This document shows positions 37,791 to 46,826 of a stretch of DNA of 64,000 nucleotides, piece by piece. Each line of letters starts with the position of its first letter. The first letter of the stretch is position 1. Made by a program: the position numbers and the translations under genes. The stretch covers positions 186,001-250,000 of the forward strand of contig NZ_FMXA01000003.1 in NCBI RefSeq assembly GCF_900103425.1, in the 5' to 3' direction. Source of the DNA: Dialister histaminiformans (GTDB lineage: Bacteria > Bacillota > Negativicutes > Veillonellales > Dialisteraceae). Below the pieces are notes generated by a model that was not told where the DNA came from, searched no databases, and saw nothing but the letters and a program-made list of their open reading frames with translations.

Positions 37791-38021
37791 GGTTTTCTCT
37801 CCTTCCCTGCGGCACAGCCCCTGCTTTCGCCGTAAGCCAACGAATCATCCTATCTCCATTCCGTACTTTTCTTCTGGAAATCACTGAAAAGGCACCCCTT
37901 TCAGAACATGCGCTGTATTTCACGGCACAGGCGCAGCCTGCATGCTCTCAGGGATGCCACGATGGTAATCCGTCAATACTCAATATGAAATCAGTGTATC
38001 ACGGTTTAAAAAATACTGTCA
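37791..38021 (-). promoter_or_regulatory. Promoter and structured leader of the paired transporter genes
   Basis: TTGACA (38021-38016) and TACACT (37997-37992) are 18 bases apart on the minus strand. The leader of about 190 bases contains a GCAGGC-TGC-GCCTG hairpin, then CTGAAAGG/CCTTTTCAG, then a small GCTT/AAGC hairpin near the ribosome-binding site. I looked for guanidine and other riboswitch motifs and did not find a match. Confidence 0.5.
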
Positions 38022-38073
38022 ATGCAGGCAAAACGGCCCGGCCATCCTGCCTGGATGACCGGACCGCTGATGG

Positions 38074-38604
38074 TCACTGATTCTTTTTTCCGTTTCTCTC
38101 CGCGAGACGGCTGGGATAGAACTGTTCTTCCCATTCTTCCTTCTCTTTTTTCTTCTTCATCGCTTCCGGATTTTTAACGATCATGACCGGGCAAAACGCG
38201 TTTTCCAGTACATACTGGCTTACACTGCCTGTCATAAACCGCTTCATTCCGCCGCTTCCCCGGTTACCCATAACCACGAGCTGCACATCCAGCTTATGGG
38301 CCAGCGCGGTAATGGTAAGGGAAGGCGCTCCGGCCGCCGCAACGCACCGGATCCGGCTGCCTGCCCCGGCTTTCTTTCGGAACGGAGCCAATACCGGGCG
38401 TGCCTCTTCTTCCACTTCGTCCTGGGTACAGGCTTCTTTTTCTCCGGTCAGTTTTTCAAAGGTGGACATCTTTTTCCGGATATCCATCACATAGGCTACA
38501 ATCACTTCTGCATCGGCCAGTCTGGCGATTTCCATTGCTTTCTCAAAGGCCGCCGACGCTTCCACGGAGCCATCAACGGGAACCAAAATCCGCTGTATAG
38601 CCAT
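38074..38604 (-). CDS. Universal stress protein with charged C-terminal tail
   Basis: The 176-residue UspA fold (ILVPVDGSVEASAAF; VMGNRGSGGMKRFMTGSVSQYVLENAFCPVMIVK) is followed by an extra tail of about 28 residues rich in Lys and Glu. Last of three tandem stress proteins, 20 bases after the previous one. Family proteins bind ATP or AMP and aid survival of stress or starvation. Confidence 0.9.
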   Translation of the reverse strand: MAIQRILVPVDGSVEASAAFEKAMEIARLADAEVIVAYVMDIRKKMSTFEKLTGEKEACTQDEVEEEARPVLAPFRKKAGAGSRIRCVAAAGAPSLTITALAHKLDVQLVVMGNRGSGGMKRFMTGSVSQYVLENAFCPVMIVKNPEAMKKKKEKEEWEEQFYPSRLAERNGKKNQ

Positions 38605-38624
38605 ATCACACCCCCTGGATAAAA

Positions 38625-39068
38625 TCAGGCCTGTGCGTCCGCTTTAACGGTAAGCACCGGACAGGACGCCCTATGAAGTACATATGTGGACACCGATCCC
38701 AGCGCCCAGCGGGCAACCCGGCCCATGCCGCGGCTTCCCATAACTACCAGATTAATGTCATGTTTGTCCACCAGACGTACAATATCCGGTCCCGGATCCC
38801 CATAGACGGTCACCGTATGTACGGATATGCCTTCAGGTGCCTTCTCACAAAGCGTCTGCAGAATTTTCTTTCCCTGCTCATGATCAAAATATTCCGGCTT
38901 TTCCGGTCCGCCAGGAAGGCCCAGACTTCCCAGCTTGGTGGTATCCACAATATAAAGCAAAGTAATTTCTGCGTCATAATACCTGGCCAGGTCACATGCC
39001 CAGGCAAAGGCCGCTTCCGATTCAGCAGAACCATCTGCCGGTACAAGAATACGTTCAACGTGCATCAT
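38625..39068 (-). CDS. Universal stress protein
   Basis: The 147-residue UspA fold with ILVPADGSAESEAAF and the nucleotide loop MGSRGMGRVARWALGSVSTYVLHRASCPVLTV. Two in-frame ATGs follow the ribosome-binding site AGAGGG; I choose the one 6-7 bases away. Middle gene of the tandem array. Confidence 0.9.
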   Translation of the reverse strand: MMHVERILVPADGSAESEAAFAWACDLARYYDAEITLLYIVDTTKLGSLGLPGGPEKPEYFDHEQGKKILQTLCEKAPEGISVHTVTVYGDPGPDIVRLVDKHDINLVVMGSRGMGRVARWALGSVSTYVLHRASCPVLTVKADAQA

Positions 39069-39089
39069 AATCATCCCTCTTTTACCAGT

Positions 39090-39551
39090 TTATGAAATAA
39101 CCCCTGTCCTTACCTGCTTCTCCCGGGTAACCAGCACCGGGCACTCTGCATGATGAAGCACATAGGTAGATACTGAGCCAAAGGCCAGACGGCGAACCGC
39201 CCCCAGACCACGGTTTCCCATAACGATAAGGTCCACATCCATAGTGGAGGCCAGTCTGACAATACCCTCTGCCGGAGGTCCTACGGCAATAATCTTTTCC
39301 ACAGTAATTCCAGGAGGGGCATGTTTCGAAAACTCCTCTACCACCCGTACCCCTTCTTTACGGGCTTCCTTTTCTCCGCTCTCTATCCCAATCGGCACCC
39401 GGCCGGCTCCTGCCACCTGTTTCCGCGCATCCACCATATACACCATGTGCACCTGCGCCTGGAAACGGGAGGCCAGTTCACAGGCCCACATAAACGCTTC
39501 AAACGATGCAGTCGAACCATCTACCGGTACCAGAATTTTCTGAATATTCAT
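39090..39551 (-). CDS. Universal stress protein
   Basis: The 153-residue UspA fold with ILVPVDGSTASFEAF and MGNRGLGAVRRLAFGSVSTYVLHHAECPVLV. GGAGG lies 7 bases before the ATG. First of three tandem copies that differ mainly in the middle region, so their ligands or partners may differ. Confidence 0.9.
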   Translation of the reverse strand: MNIQKILVPVDGSTASFEAFMWACELASRFQAQVHMVYMVDARKQVAGAGRVPIGIESGEKEARKEGVRVVEEFSKHAPPGITVEKIIAVGPPAEGIVRLASTMDVDLIVMGNRGLGAVRRLAFGSVSTYVLHHAECPVLVTREKQVRTGVIS

Positions 39552-39611
39552 TATGTTTCCTCCCTTTCAGATTACCGGAAACAGCCTTTCTGTAATGAAG
39601 GATGACTCCGG

Positions 39612-40238
39612 TCAGTCCATTTCCCACTCTGTCCCCATTACACGGACAAAGCCGCCACCGAATTTTGTGGTCGCCAGCCAGTTCTCCAGGTTAAAGCGCA
39701 GCGGTTTGCCTTCATCCCACAACGTAACCATGTGCCCCTGCCCGATATCTTCCAGTTTGACCAGCACCATCCAGTGCCAGTGATACGGAATAGGTTCCGT
39801 TCCGCTATGAAGATTCAGGAAACCAACCGGGCAGTCTGCCCGCAGTCCTTCTTCAATAAATCTGGCCACTTTAGAAGCCCGGGGTGCCACCAGGTGAAGT
39901 GCCGGTATGGACATGGACTCCGCCTTGCCCCGCAAACCATGATCTGCCATATACTGGTTAAGTCCGTCGCGCAGCCAGTGCGTCTTATACAGACCATGCA
40001 TGTGCGGCGTCGCATACTTCCACACCTCCAGCATCTTCCTTACCGCTTCATCCCTGGTGACCGCCGGAACCTTCCATTCCTTCATTTCCACATAAGTCAT
40101 CATATCCGACCCCACGGTAGGACCACAGCCGGCCATCCGCTGCCGTCCCTGAGGGTACCATTCCTGATCAAATCCATAGAACGGCTGTCCGTCAATCTGC
40201 AGTGTCAGCCATTCCGGATGCCGGATTACCGCTGTCAT
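39612..40238 (-). CDS. Papain-fold (C39-like) cysteine-peptidase-like protein
   Basis: I do not recognise a named family. In the 208 residues, GCGPT (C38) followed later by HWHWM (H153/H155) and LWDEGK (D175) has the order Cys-His-Asp and the local patterns of C39-like papain-fold peptidases. Those patterns are a Cys at the helix start and His before a strand, followed by Trp-Asp. No signal peptide or membrane segment is seen, so it acts inside the cell. Its start overlaps the tcdA stop by 4 bases (ATGA). The stress proteins follow. Target unknown. Confidence 0.5.
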   Translation of the reverse strand: MTAVIRHPEWLTLQIDGQPFYGFDQEWYPQGRQRMAGCGPTVGSDMMTYVEMKEWKVPAVTRDEAVRKMLEVWKYATPHMHGLYKTHWLRDGLNQYMADHGLRGKAESMSIPALHLVAPRASKVARFIEEGLRADCPVGFLNLHSGTEPIPYHWHWMVLVKLEDIGQGHMVTLWDEGKPLRFNLENWLATTKFGGGFVRVMGTEWEMD

Positions 40239-40936
40239 TGTATCCCCTTCTTCTTTAAAATTTCACGGATAACATATCCTGCCATCAGCATACCGGATAC
40301 CGGCGGAACAAAGGAAATCGATCCGGGCTGATACCCTTCCCCGATAATCTTATGTGCCGGTTCTCTGGAATACACCACAGGAAGACGTCTGACCCGTGCT
40401 TCCTTCAGAGCCTTTCTCATTTTTCTTGCCAGGTGGCATACGCTGGTCTTATATATATCCGAAATTTCCAGCAGTTCCGGATGCAGCCGGTTGCCGGTTC
40501 CCATAGAGGAAATTTCCGGAACCTTATGCTTCCAGCAGCAGATAGCCATGGCCACCTTAGCCGGTACATCATCAATAGCATCGATTACAAAATCTGCATG
40601 AAGAGATGGGATGAACTCTTCGTCTGTCGGATCATACAGTTTTACAATACTCTTTACATCACAGGACGGATTTACCCTTCTGGCACGCTCTGCCATAACC
40701 TCCGCCTTGTTTCTTCCCAGTGTGGTCAGGTCGGCTACCAGCTGACGGTTCATATTGGTTTCATCCACTACATCCTTGTCAATGAAAATCAAATGCCCCA
40801 CTCCGGCGCGAGCCAGTGCTTCGCAGGCATACGATCCTACTCCACCGGTGCCAAATACTGCCACAGTGGCATCCTTAAGAGCCCTTACCCCTTCTTCCCC
40901 GATAATGCGGGCTGTTCTCTGATACAGTAAATCCAT
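40235..40936 (-). CDS. tcdA: tRNA threonylcarbamoyladenosine dehydratase
   Basis: The 233-residue E1-like enzyme cyclises t6A37 in tRNA using ATP. GTGGVGSYACEALARAGVGHL (nucleotide loop), IDKDVVDETNMNRQ and DAIDDVPAKV are characteristic of the YgdL/TcdA branch. It overlaps the downstream gene by 4 bases and the upstream glyoxalase-like gene by one, so all belong to one unit. Confidence 0.9.
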   Translation of the reverse strand: MDLLYQRTARIIGEEGVRALKDATVAVFGTGGVGSYACEALARAGVGHLIFIDKDVVDETNMNRQLVADLTTLGRNKAEVMAERARRVNPSCDVKSIVKLYDPTDEEFIPSLHADFVIDAIDDVPAKVAMAICCWKHKVPEISSMGTGNRLHPELLEISDIYKTSVCHLARKMRKALKEARVRRLPVVYSREPAHKIIGEGYQPGSISFVPPVSGMLMAGYVIREILKKKGIQ

Positions 40937-41307
40937 TATTTTCCTCCCGGGATGATTTCCACCCAGTAATTATCCGGATCATGGATGAAATAAATGCCCA
41001 TGGCCTTGTTTTCAAAACAGATGCATCCCATTTTTTCATGCTTTTCATGGGCTGCTTCCATATCATCTACTGCCATAGCCAGATGGAATTCATTTTCTCC
41101 CAGATTATATGGTTCTTTTCTGTCTCGAAGCCAGGTCAGTTCCAGCTGATGTGGTGTCACTCCATCCCCCAGATACGCCAGGATGAATGAACCGTCCGGA
41201 GCTTCATATTTTCTTACCACTTTAAGTCCCAGTGCCTCTTCATAAAAAGCGATGGATTTCTGTAAATCCAGCACATTGAAGTTATTATGGTTAAACGTGA
41301 ATTTCAT
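40936..41307 (-). CDS. Glyoxalase I-like VOC protein
   Basis: The 123-residue protein reads FNHNNFNVLDLQKSIAFYEEALGLKVV, then LELTWLRDRKEPYNLGENEFHLAM and DPDNYWVEIIPG. This matches lactoylglutathione lyase (metal ligands H, E, H, E). Which thiol it uses is unclear, since many Firmicutes lack glutathione. AGAGGG lies 5 bases before the ATG. First gene of the tcdA unit. Confidence 0.85.
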   Translation of the reverse strand: MKFTFNHNNFNVLDLQKSIAFYEEALGLKVVRKYEAPDGSFILAYLGDGVTPHQLELTWLRDRKEPYNLGENEFHLAMAVDDMEAAHEKHEKMGCICFENKAMGIYFIHDPDNYWVEIIPGGK

Positions 41308-41404
41308 GGAATCCCTCTTTTCTGTTACTGTTATATAAACTTAAATATATAGAATTTTATTTTTCTGACTGTAGTATATCACAAAAAGGGTCCCCGGAAA
41401 TGGC

Positions 41405-41434
41405 TTTACATTTCTATATTTCATCGGATATGTT
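41405..41434 (+). promoter_or_regulatory. Predicted tyrS promoter
   Basis: TTTACA (41405-41410) and TATGTT (41429-41434) are 18 bases apart, about 115 bases before the start codon. Confidence 0.5.
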
Positions 41435-41454
41435 ACACTAGTAAGAACAATAAA

Positions 41455-41517
41455 ATCGGATGGTGCGCCTCCGGACGGTCAAAATACCGGCTGTCTGTGA
41501 CGGCGCCTTCAGCCGAT
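41455..41517 (+). ncRNA. Structured leader of tyrS, not a T-box
   Basis: Three nested helices can form: ATCGG (41455-41459) with CCGAT (41513-41517), GCGCC (41465-41469) with GGCGC (41502-41506), and CGGT (41476-41479) with ACCG (41486-41489). The element ends 33 bases before the tyrS ATG. The T-box consensus (TGGNACC) and a terminator are absent. Function unknown. Confidence 0.4.
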
Positions 41518-41550
41518 GGAAAAAAGGAAAACAGAAAGGTGTGTAATTTT

Positions 41551-42813
41551 ATGAACATTATTGATGAACTCAAATGGCGTGGTGCGGTAAACCAGCAGAC
41601 AGATGAACAGGGCCTGTATGACCTGGTGGGAAAGCAGTCCATCTCTGTCTATTGCGGCGTTGACCCAACCGGCGACAGCATGCATGTAGGCCATTTGATT
41701 CCTTTCATGATTCTCAAACGTTTCCAGCTGGCAGGACATCATCCATATATGCTCATCGGCGGCGGCACAGGTTCCATCGGTGATCCGAGCGGACGCAAGA
41801 CTGAACGTGTCCTTCAGACCATGGACAAGGTACAGCATAACGTAGAATGCCTGACCGCTCAGCTGACCCGTCTGTTCGGCGGCGAAGAAAATATTACCTT
41901 CGTAAACAACTATGACTGGCTGTCCAAGCTGTCCCTGCTGGACTTCCTGCGCGATTACGGCAAAGTGTTCAACATCAACAAGATGCTGGCCAAGGAAGTC
42001 GTAGCCAGCCGTCTGGAAACCGGTATTTCCTTCACTGAATTCACTTACCAGATTCTCCAGTCCATTGACTTCAAGCATCTCCATGACACCTACGGCGTAC
42101 AGCTCCAGATCGGCGGCGCCGATCAGTGGGGCAACATCACCGCAGGTATCGATATGATTCACAGCATGGAAGGGGCTGACGTTCCGGTATACGGCCTCAC
42201 CATTCCGCTCATGCTCAAGGCTGACGGCACCAAGTTCGGCAAGTCCGCTGGCGGCGCTGTATGGCTGGATCCGAAGAAGACCTCTCCCTATGAATTCTAT
42301 CAGTTCTGGTTCAACCAGGACGACCAGGATGTAGTGAAGTATCTCAAGTACTTCACCTTCCTCTCTCACGAAGAAATCGACGCACTGGCGGAAGAAGTAG
42401 CTCAGCATCCGGAAAAGAGAGAGGCACAGAGACGCCTGGCGGAAGAAGTTACCCGTTTCGTACACGGGGAAGAAGGCCTTGCGGAAGCACAGCGCGTAAC
42501 CCAGGCTCTCTTCAGCGGTAACGTACAGGAACTCAGCGGCGCAGAAATTGAAGGCGCATTCCGCAACACCAAGGGGGAAACCCTGGCAGTGGTTCCGATG
42601 AACATTGTCGAAGCCCTGGTAGAAGGCGGCGTGGAAAAGTCCAAGCGCCAGGCCAGAGAAGATGTCCAGAATGGTGCTATCCGCATCAACGGTGAAAAGA
42701 TTACCGATATTGAAGCTCAGGTTTCCGCTCATCCAAATACCGATGGCAAGTATGTCATTGTAAGAAAAGGCAAGAGAAACTACTTCCTGTTAAAGGTAGC
42801 TCAGGCACAGTAA
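41551..42813 (+). CDS. tyrS: Tyrosyl-tRNA synthetase
   Basis: The 420-residue class I synthetase charges tRNA-Tyr. The HIGH motif is HVGH, the KMSKS motif is KFGKS, and DPTGDSMHVGH, GGGTGSIGDPSGRK and QIGGADQWGN are unmistakable. A C-terminal S4-like RNA-binding region (SKRQAREDVQNGAIRINGEKI) completes it. Start set at ATG 41551, with AAAGGTG upstream. It has its own promoter and terminator. Confidence 0.96.
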   Translation: MNIIDELKWRGAVNQQTDEQGLYDLVGKQSISVYCGVDPTGDSMHVGHLIPFMILKRFQLAGHHPYMLIGGGTGSIGDPSGRKTERVLQTMDKVQHNVECLTAQLTRLFGGEENITFVNNYDWLSKLSLLDFLRDYGKVFNINKMLAKEVVASRLETGISFTEFTYQILQSIDFKHLHDTYGVQLQIGGADQWGNITAGIDMIHSMEGADVPVYGLTIPLMLKADGTKFGKSAGGAVWLDPKKTSPYEFYQFWFNQDDQDVVKYLKYFTFLSHEEIDALAEEVAQHPEKREAQRRLAEEVTRFVHGEEGLAEAQRVTQALFSGNVQELSGAEIEGAFRNTKGETLAVVPMNIVEALVEGGVEKSKRQAREDVQNGAIRINGEKITDIEAQVSAHPNTDGKYVIVRKGKRNYFLLKVAQAQ

Positions 42814-42825
42814 CAGTAAATAGCG

Positions 42826-42870
42826 AAAAAGAGGAGAATCTCCTGAATAAAGGAGGTCCTCCTCTTTTTT
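42826..42870 (+). terminator. tyrS terminator
   Basis: AAAAAGAGGAG pairs with CTCCTCTTTTTT and contains a second inner TCTCCT/AGGAG pair. Confidence 0.88.
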
Positions 42871-42978
42871 ATTGTTCAGATCCACCTCAGGGAAATTAAA
42901 CAGATATTAAACGGGCCTTAAATAAAAAGTATCTCTGAGATAACCACTTATAAATGACCATTCCAGGCCCGCCGATAG

Positions 42979-43018
42979 AAAAATGGACAGCGAAAGATAA
43001 TTTTTCACTGTCCATTTT
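42979..43018 (-). terminator. sbcC terminator
   Basis: AAAATGGACAG (42980-42990) is mirrored by CTGTCCATTTT (43008-43018), 16 bases after the sbcC stop on the minus strand. Confidence 0.85.
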
Positions 43019-43034
43019 ATTGCCTGCGTACAGG

Positions 43035-45677
43035 CTATTCCACCTCAAATACAGCCACGCTTCCCTTTTTCGTGCGATCTACACGAAGGCGGGTGGTAAT
43101 TCGTTCTTCCAGTTCTGACACGTGGGAAATAATACCTATAAGCCGGTTCTGTCCCTGCAGTCCGGCCAGTGTCTTCAGTGCCAGATCCAGGGTTTCCTGA
43201 TCCAGGCTGCCAAATCCTTCATCGATGAACATGGAATCCAGACGGACACCGCCTGCATATTCCTGTACCACATCAGCCAGTCCCAATGCCAGGGAGAGGG
43301 AAGCCAGGAATGTTTCGCCGCCGGAAAGTGTAGAGGCCGGCCGAGCTTTTCCGGTGTAGCTGTCCATAACTTCCAGATCCAGGCCTGCCTTCTTTCTGGC
43401 ATCGGCCCGTTCCCCTAAGGCGCGCTGCAGCTGATAACGTCCGCCGCTCATAACAGACAGGCGGATGTTGGCTTTTCTTGTCACATCATCCAGAAGGGCC
43501 CCCAATACAAAGCGCTCCAGATTAATTCCTGTTTCCTGTCCCCTTATGACATCATAGAGGCCTCCCACCACGCGATATGTCCTGTCCAGCTCCGCGCCGG
43601 AAGCGGTGAGCGCATCAATCTGTGCTGCCGCTTCTTTCTGCGCCTTTTCCTGTTCTTCCAGTGTCCCCTTCTGGCTGGCCAGGGCCTTGATTTCTTCTGT
43701 AATCTTCCGGTTCCGGCTGTTCCACTGTTCCATATCCGGCTTGCTGCGGCCCCCTATAAACGTCTTTTCTTTATTTTCCGTTTCCGCCTGCATTTTCCGG
43801 TCCGCACCGTAGGACTCCAGTTCCTGTGTCAGACTGTCCTTTTCCCCAATGCGGTCATGATACCGTTTCTGTTCTTCCAGACTCTGGAACCCCTGTGCCG
43901 TAACCTTCTCAGTAAAGGTCTGAAGCCCCTGCTGATAATCCCGGCTGAGGCTTTCCAGATTTTTCCTGATTTCCAGCACGGTGGTATTCTGTTTTTCCAG
44001 CTGGATTTTCTGTTCCTGTCTGGCAGCATCCGCTGTCCTGCTCCGGTTATCAAAATCGGTTATAGCTTTACTCAGTTTCCCGATTTCCAGATTCAATACC
44101 CCCGGTGTCCGGTAGGCTTTATCTACCTTGCGTCCCAGTTCTTCCAGAAGGTTCTTCGCCTTATTGGCCTTGTCACGAAGAGGCATGTACTCCTTTTCCT
44201 TAAATTCCTGAAGATGTTTCCGCCCATCACCTGCTGTCTTCTCCGCCTGTTCCGCTGCCGTCCTGGCTTTGTCCACATCCTCCCGGGTCACCTGGTTTTC
44301 CGCGGATATGGCCGGTTCCGGATGATGCAGGGAACCGCATACAGGACAGGGCATCCCATCCTGCAGCCCTTCCGCCAGGAAAGACGCCTGTCCCCGGATA
44401 AAGCTTTCTGTCAGGGCATGTTCCACCTTGCGGGCTGTGACCGCGGTCTTTTCCACTTCCTCCTGCGTATCGGTCCTCTCTTTCAGTGTCTTTTCCAGAT
44501 TCGTCAGCTGACCGGATACCTTCTCATAGGACTGACTGGCGGAAATAAAAGAATCCACATCCGGCTTTAATGCCTCCAGGGCAGCCAGACGGTTAATCCG
44601 TGCCTGTTGCTGCGGGCGTTCCCGTTCCAGCTGTTCAAACTGCTTTTCCGCGTTTTCCCAGCCGTCTCTGGCTTCCTTCTGTTCTTTTTCCGCCCTGGCC
44701 AGGTCATTTTCCTTTGTCTTCCGGTTCATGTACAGAGTAACCAGGGCTTCCCGGTCCCCGTTTAGCGCAATGGCAGCATCTATCTTCTTCAGATCCGCCC
44801 GCTTTTGGACCATCTCCCCTTCCTGCTTATTCAGTTCCTGTGCACGCTTCACGGCCTGTTCAAGACGGGAGAAGGATTCCGCCAGACGGGATGCCTCATT
44901 ATAGTGACGGATGAATTCCTCATTTTCCCGCTCTTTTTTCTTCTGTTCTTCCTCCAGCTGCTTTATTTTCTTTCCTGCCTCATCCATCATGAGCTGCAAC
45001 TGCTCTCTGTTTTCCGCATGCCGGGAAGCCAGAAGTGTCTGTACCTGACTGTGCGCCTGTTCTGCCTGTCCTTTCAGCTGAGATACTTCTTCCCGCAGCC
45101 GGTTTTCAATCAGTCCATAGCGCATAGTCCCAAAGAGTTCCTGCATGATATCCTGACGCTCTGTGGAATCCGCAAGGAGCAGCCTTCGGAAATCCCCCTG
45201 CGGAAGAAGGATAATCTGCCGGAACTGTTCCACGCCTATACCGATTAACTCTTCAACCCGCTGCTCCACTCCTTTTGAGGCAATCTGGCGCACTACATTT
45301 CCCTTGTCATCAATTTCCGAGAAAACCGCTTTTCCTGCTTTTTCCACCGGTTTATCCGACGGTCCGCGTTTGCGCCGCGCCAGCTGGGCAGGACTCCTGT
45401 GCACCCGGTAGTACTTTCCGCCCAGCGCAAAATCGAATTCCACAAAAGTTTCCTCTTCCAGACCGGCATACGATGAGCGCATGTTTTCCCCAGTGCGCAC
45501 ATCCCCGCTGGTCCGCCCGTACAGGGCATAGCACATAGCATCCAGAATCGTGGATTTACCGGCTCCGGTAGGGCCGCAGATAAGAAACAGAGTGTGGTTC
45601 CCCAGACAGGTAAAATCCAGAACCTGTTTATGGGCATATGGTCCAAACGCACTCATAGTCAGTTTCACCGGTTTCAT
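43035..45677 (-). CDS. sbcC: Exonuclease subunit SbcC (Rad50-like)
   Basis: The 880-residue SMC-type ATPase works with SbcD to cut hairpins and blocked DNA ends. Walker A GPTGAGKS is at 35-42, and LPQGDFRRLLLA forms the Q-loop region. Long coiled coils flank a zinc hook PCPVCGSLHHPEPA near the middle. LSGGETFLASLSLALGLAD and LDSMFIDEGFGSLD are the signature and Walker B. It is shorter than the E. coli protein because of shorter coils. It overlaps sbcD by 4 bases. Confidence 0.93.
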   Translation of the reverse strand: MKPVKLTMSAFGPYAHKQVLDFTCLGNHTLFLICGPTGAGKSTILDAMCYALYGRTSGDVRTGENMRSSYAGLEEETFVEFDFALGGKYYRVHRSPAQLARRKRGPSDKPVEKAGKAVFSEIDDKGNVVRQIASKGVEQRVEELIGIGVEQFRQIILLPQGDFRRLLLADSTERQDIMQELFGTMRYGLIENRLREEVSQLKGQAEQAHSQVQTLLASRHAENREQLQLMMDEAGKKIKQLEEEQKKKERENEEFIRHYNEASRLAESFSRLEQAVKRAQELNKQEGEMVQKRADLKKIDAAIALNGDREALVTLYMNRKTKENDLARAEKEQKEARDGWENAEKQFEQLERERPQQQARINRLAALEALKPDVDSFISASQSYEKVSGQLTNLEKTLKERTDTQEEVEKTAVTARKVEHALTESFIRGQASFLAEGLQDGMPCPVCGSLHHPEPAISAENQVTREDVDKARTAAEQAEKTAGDGRKHLQEFKEKEYMPLRDKANKAKNLLEELGRKVDKAYRTPGVLNLEIGKLSKAITDFDNRSRTADAARQEQKIQLEKQNTTVLEIRKNLESLSRDYQQGLQTFTEKVTAQGFQSLEEQKRYHDRIGEKDSLTQELESYGADRKMQAETENKEKTFIGGRSKPDMEQWNSRNRKITEEIKALASQKGTLEEQEKAQKEAAAQIDALTASGAELDRTYRVVGGLYDVIRGQETGINLERFVLGALLDDVTRKANIRLSVMSGGRYQLQRALGERADARKKAGLDLEVMDSYTGKARPASTLSGGETFLASLSLALGLADVVQEYAGGVRLDSMFIDEGFGSLDQETLDLALKTLAGLQGQNRLIGIISHVSELEERITTRLRVDRTKKGSVAVFEVE

Positions 45678-46810
45678 TGTCCCACCTCCACGTCTTTAAT
45701 AATGCCTGCCATATATTTTCGTTCTTCTGCCGTCATTTCCCGCTGCCGGAACTCCTTCATAAAGGTTTCCACCATATCCAGGGAACTGATCTTATTATGC
45801 AGGGAAAAGTTTCTCTCCCCCGAATCATCCCGGGTAAGGCGGCTGGTCGTGAGCATCATAATATTCGGATATACCGAACGCAGCCGGGACATGGCATCGA
45901 TGACCGGTCCTTCATCCGTAAGGTCCGCGCGGATAAAGTCATCCAACCCGTCTCCTTCGCCCTTCATAAGTTCATCAAATGTACCGGAAATAATGCGCAC
46001 ATCGTGCCGGGCCTTCAGCGGTTCAAACCGGCAGGTGACCTGCCCTTCCTTATCGATTTCCCCGACAATGACCCCTTTCTTCTGACTGGCTTCACTGAAT
46101 GAGTATTTAAGAAGGCTTCCACTGTACCGGATAACTTCGCTTCCCACCTTCTGCGGTCCATGGAGATGCCCCAGGGCGGTGTAATTATACGGTGCAAAAA
46201 TATCCGCGGAAATCTGTTCCGTTCCGCCGATATCCAGCGGCCGTTCTGAGTCACTGGATGTCCCTCCCGCTACATAGGCGTGCGCCAGGGCCACCTTGCG
46301 TTTTCCTTCAGGAACCCCCTGAAGCTGCCAGGCAGAAAAGGCCCGCTGGGCCTCCTCATGAGTGTGAATGGAATCATCCTGCAGCAGATGACGGATAACC
46401 CCCGGGTCCGCATAGGGAAGCGGTACAAAATATACCTCGCCCCACGGGTCGGACAGGACAACAGGCTGAGTAGTAGACATTAGTTCCCCGCACATGTACA
46501 GTCCCTGAGCCCGCAGCAGGTCCGAAGCAAACGAAAGGCGTTCCGCGCTGTCATGATTACCGCTTATCACCACCATAGGTATATGGCGCCTGCCGCAGAT
46601 TTCGGAAATCACATGATTAAACAGGTCCACGGCTTCTGCCGGCGGTACGGACCGGTCATATACATCGCCGGACAACAGAATCACGTCCGGCTTTTCTTCA
46701 TCCACTAAGGGGATAAACTGGTGTTCAAGAAGCCATTCCTGTTCTTCGGTAAGATAATTTCCATAAAATAATTTTCCCAGATGCCAGTCCGCTGTATGAA
46801 TAAATTTCAT
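45674..46810 (-). CDS. sbcD: Exonuclease subunit SbcD (Mre11-like)
   Basis: The 378-residue metallophosphoesterase nuclease begins MKFIHTADWHLGK and has LLSGDVYDR, VISGNHDS, HAYV and LGHLHGPQ as metal-binding motifs. A C-terminal capping region follows. Start chosen at this ATG with AAGGAG 5 bases upstream; the open frame begins 8 codons earlier inside the nfo end. Second gene of the nfo-sbcD-sbcC repair operon. Confidence 0.93.
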   Translation of the reverse strand: MKFIHTADWHLGKLFYGNYLTEEQEWLLEHQFIPLVDEEKPDVILLSGDVYDRSVPPAEAVDLFNHVISEICGRRHIPMVVISGNHDSAERLSFASDLLRAQGLYMCGELMSTTQPVVLSDPWGEVYFVPLPYADPGVIRHLLQDDSIHTHEEAQRAFSAWQLQGVPEGKRKVALAHAYVAGGTSSDSERPLDIGGTEQISADIFAPYNYTALGHLHGPQKVGSEVIRYSGSLLKYSFSEASQKKGVIVGEIDKEGQVTCRFEPLKARHDVRIISGTFDELMKGEGDGLDDFIRADLTDEGPVIDAMSRLRSVYPNIMMLTTSRLTRDDSGERNFSLHNKISSLDMVETFMKEFRQREMTAEERKYMAGIIKDVEVGQ

Positions 46811-46826
46811 AAGCTCTCCTTTCCTC

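Noticed and set aside
37351-37923. 190-codon open frame overlapping the paired transporter gene
   Set aside because: Out-of-frame overlap with a clear membrane protein gene; the product is low in hydrophobic order and has no start site.
37791-38000. Guanidine or TPP riboswitch before the paired transporters
   Set aside because: A GGGGTGC word and an ACGGCGAAAGC-like word are present, but the required partner motifs and order are missing.
41308-41550. T-box upstream of tyrS
   Set aside because: No T-box sequence, specifier loop or terminator/antiterminator pair.
41509-42732. 407-codon open frame antisense to tyrS
   Set aside because: Shadow of tyrS, whose identity is certain.
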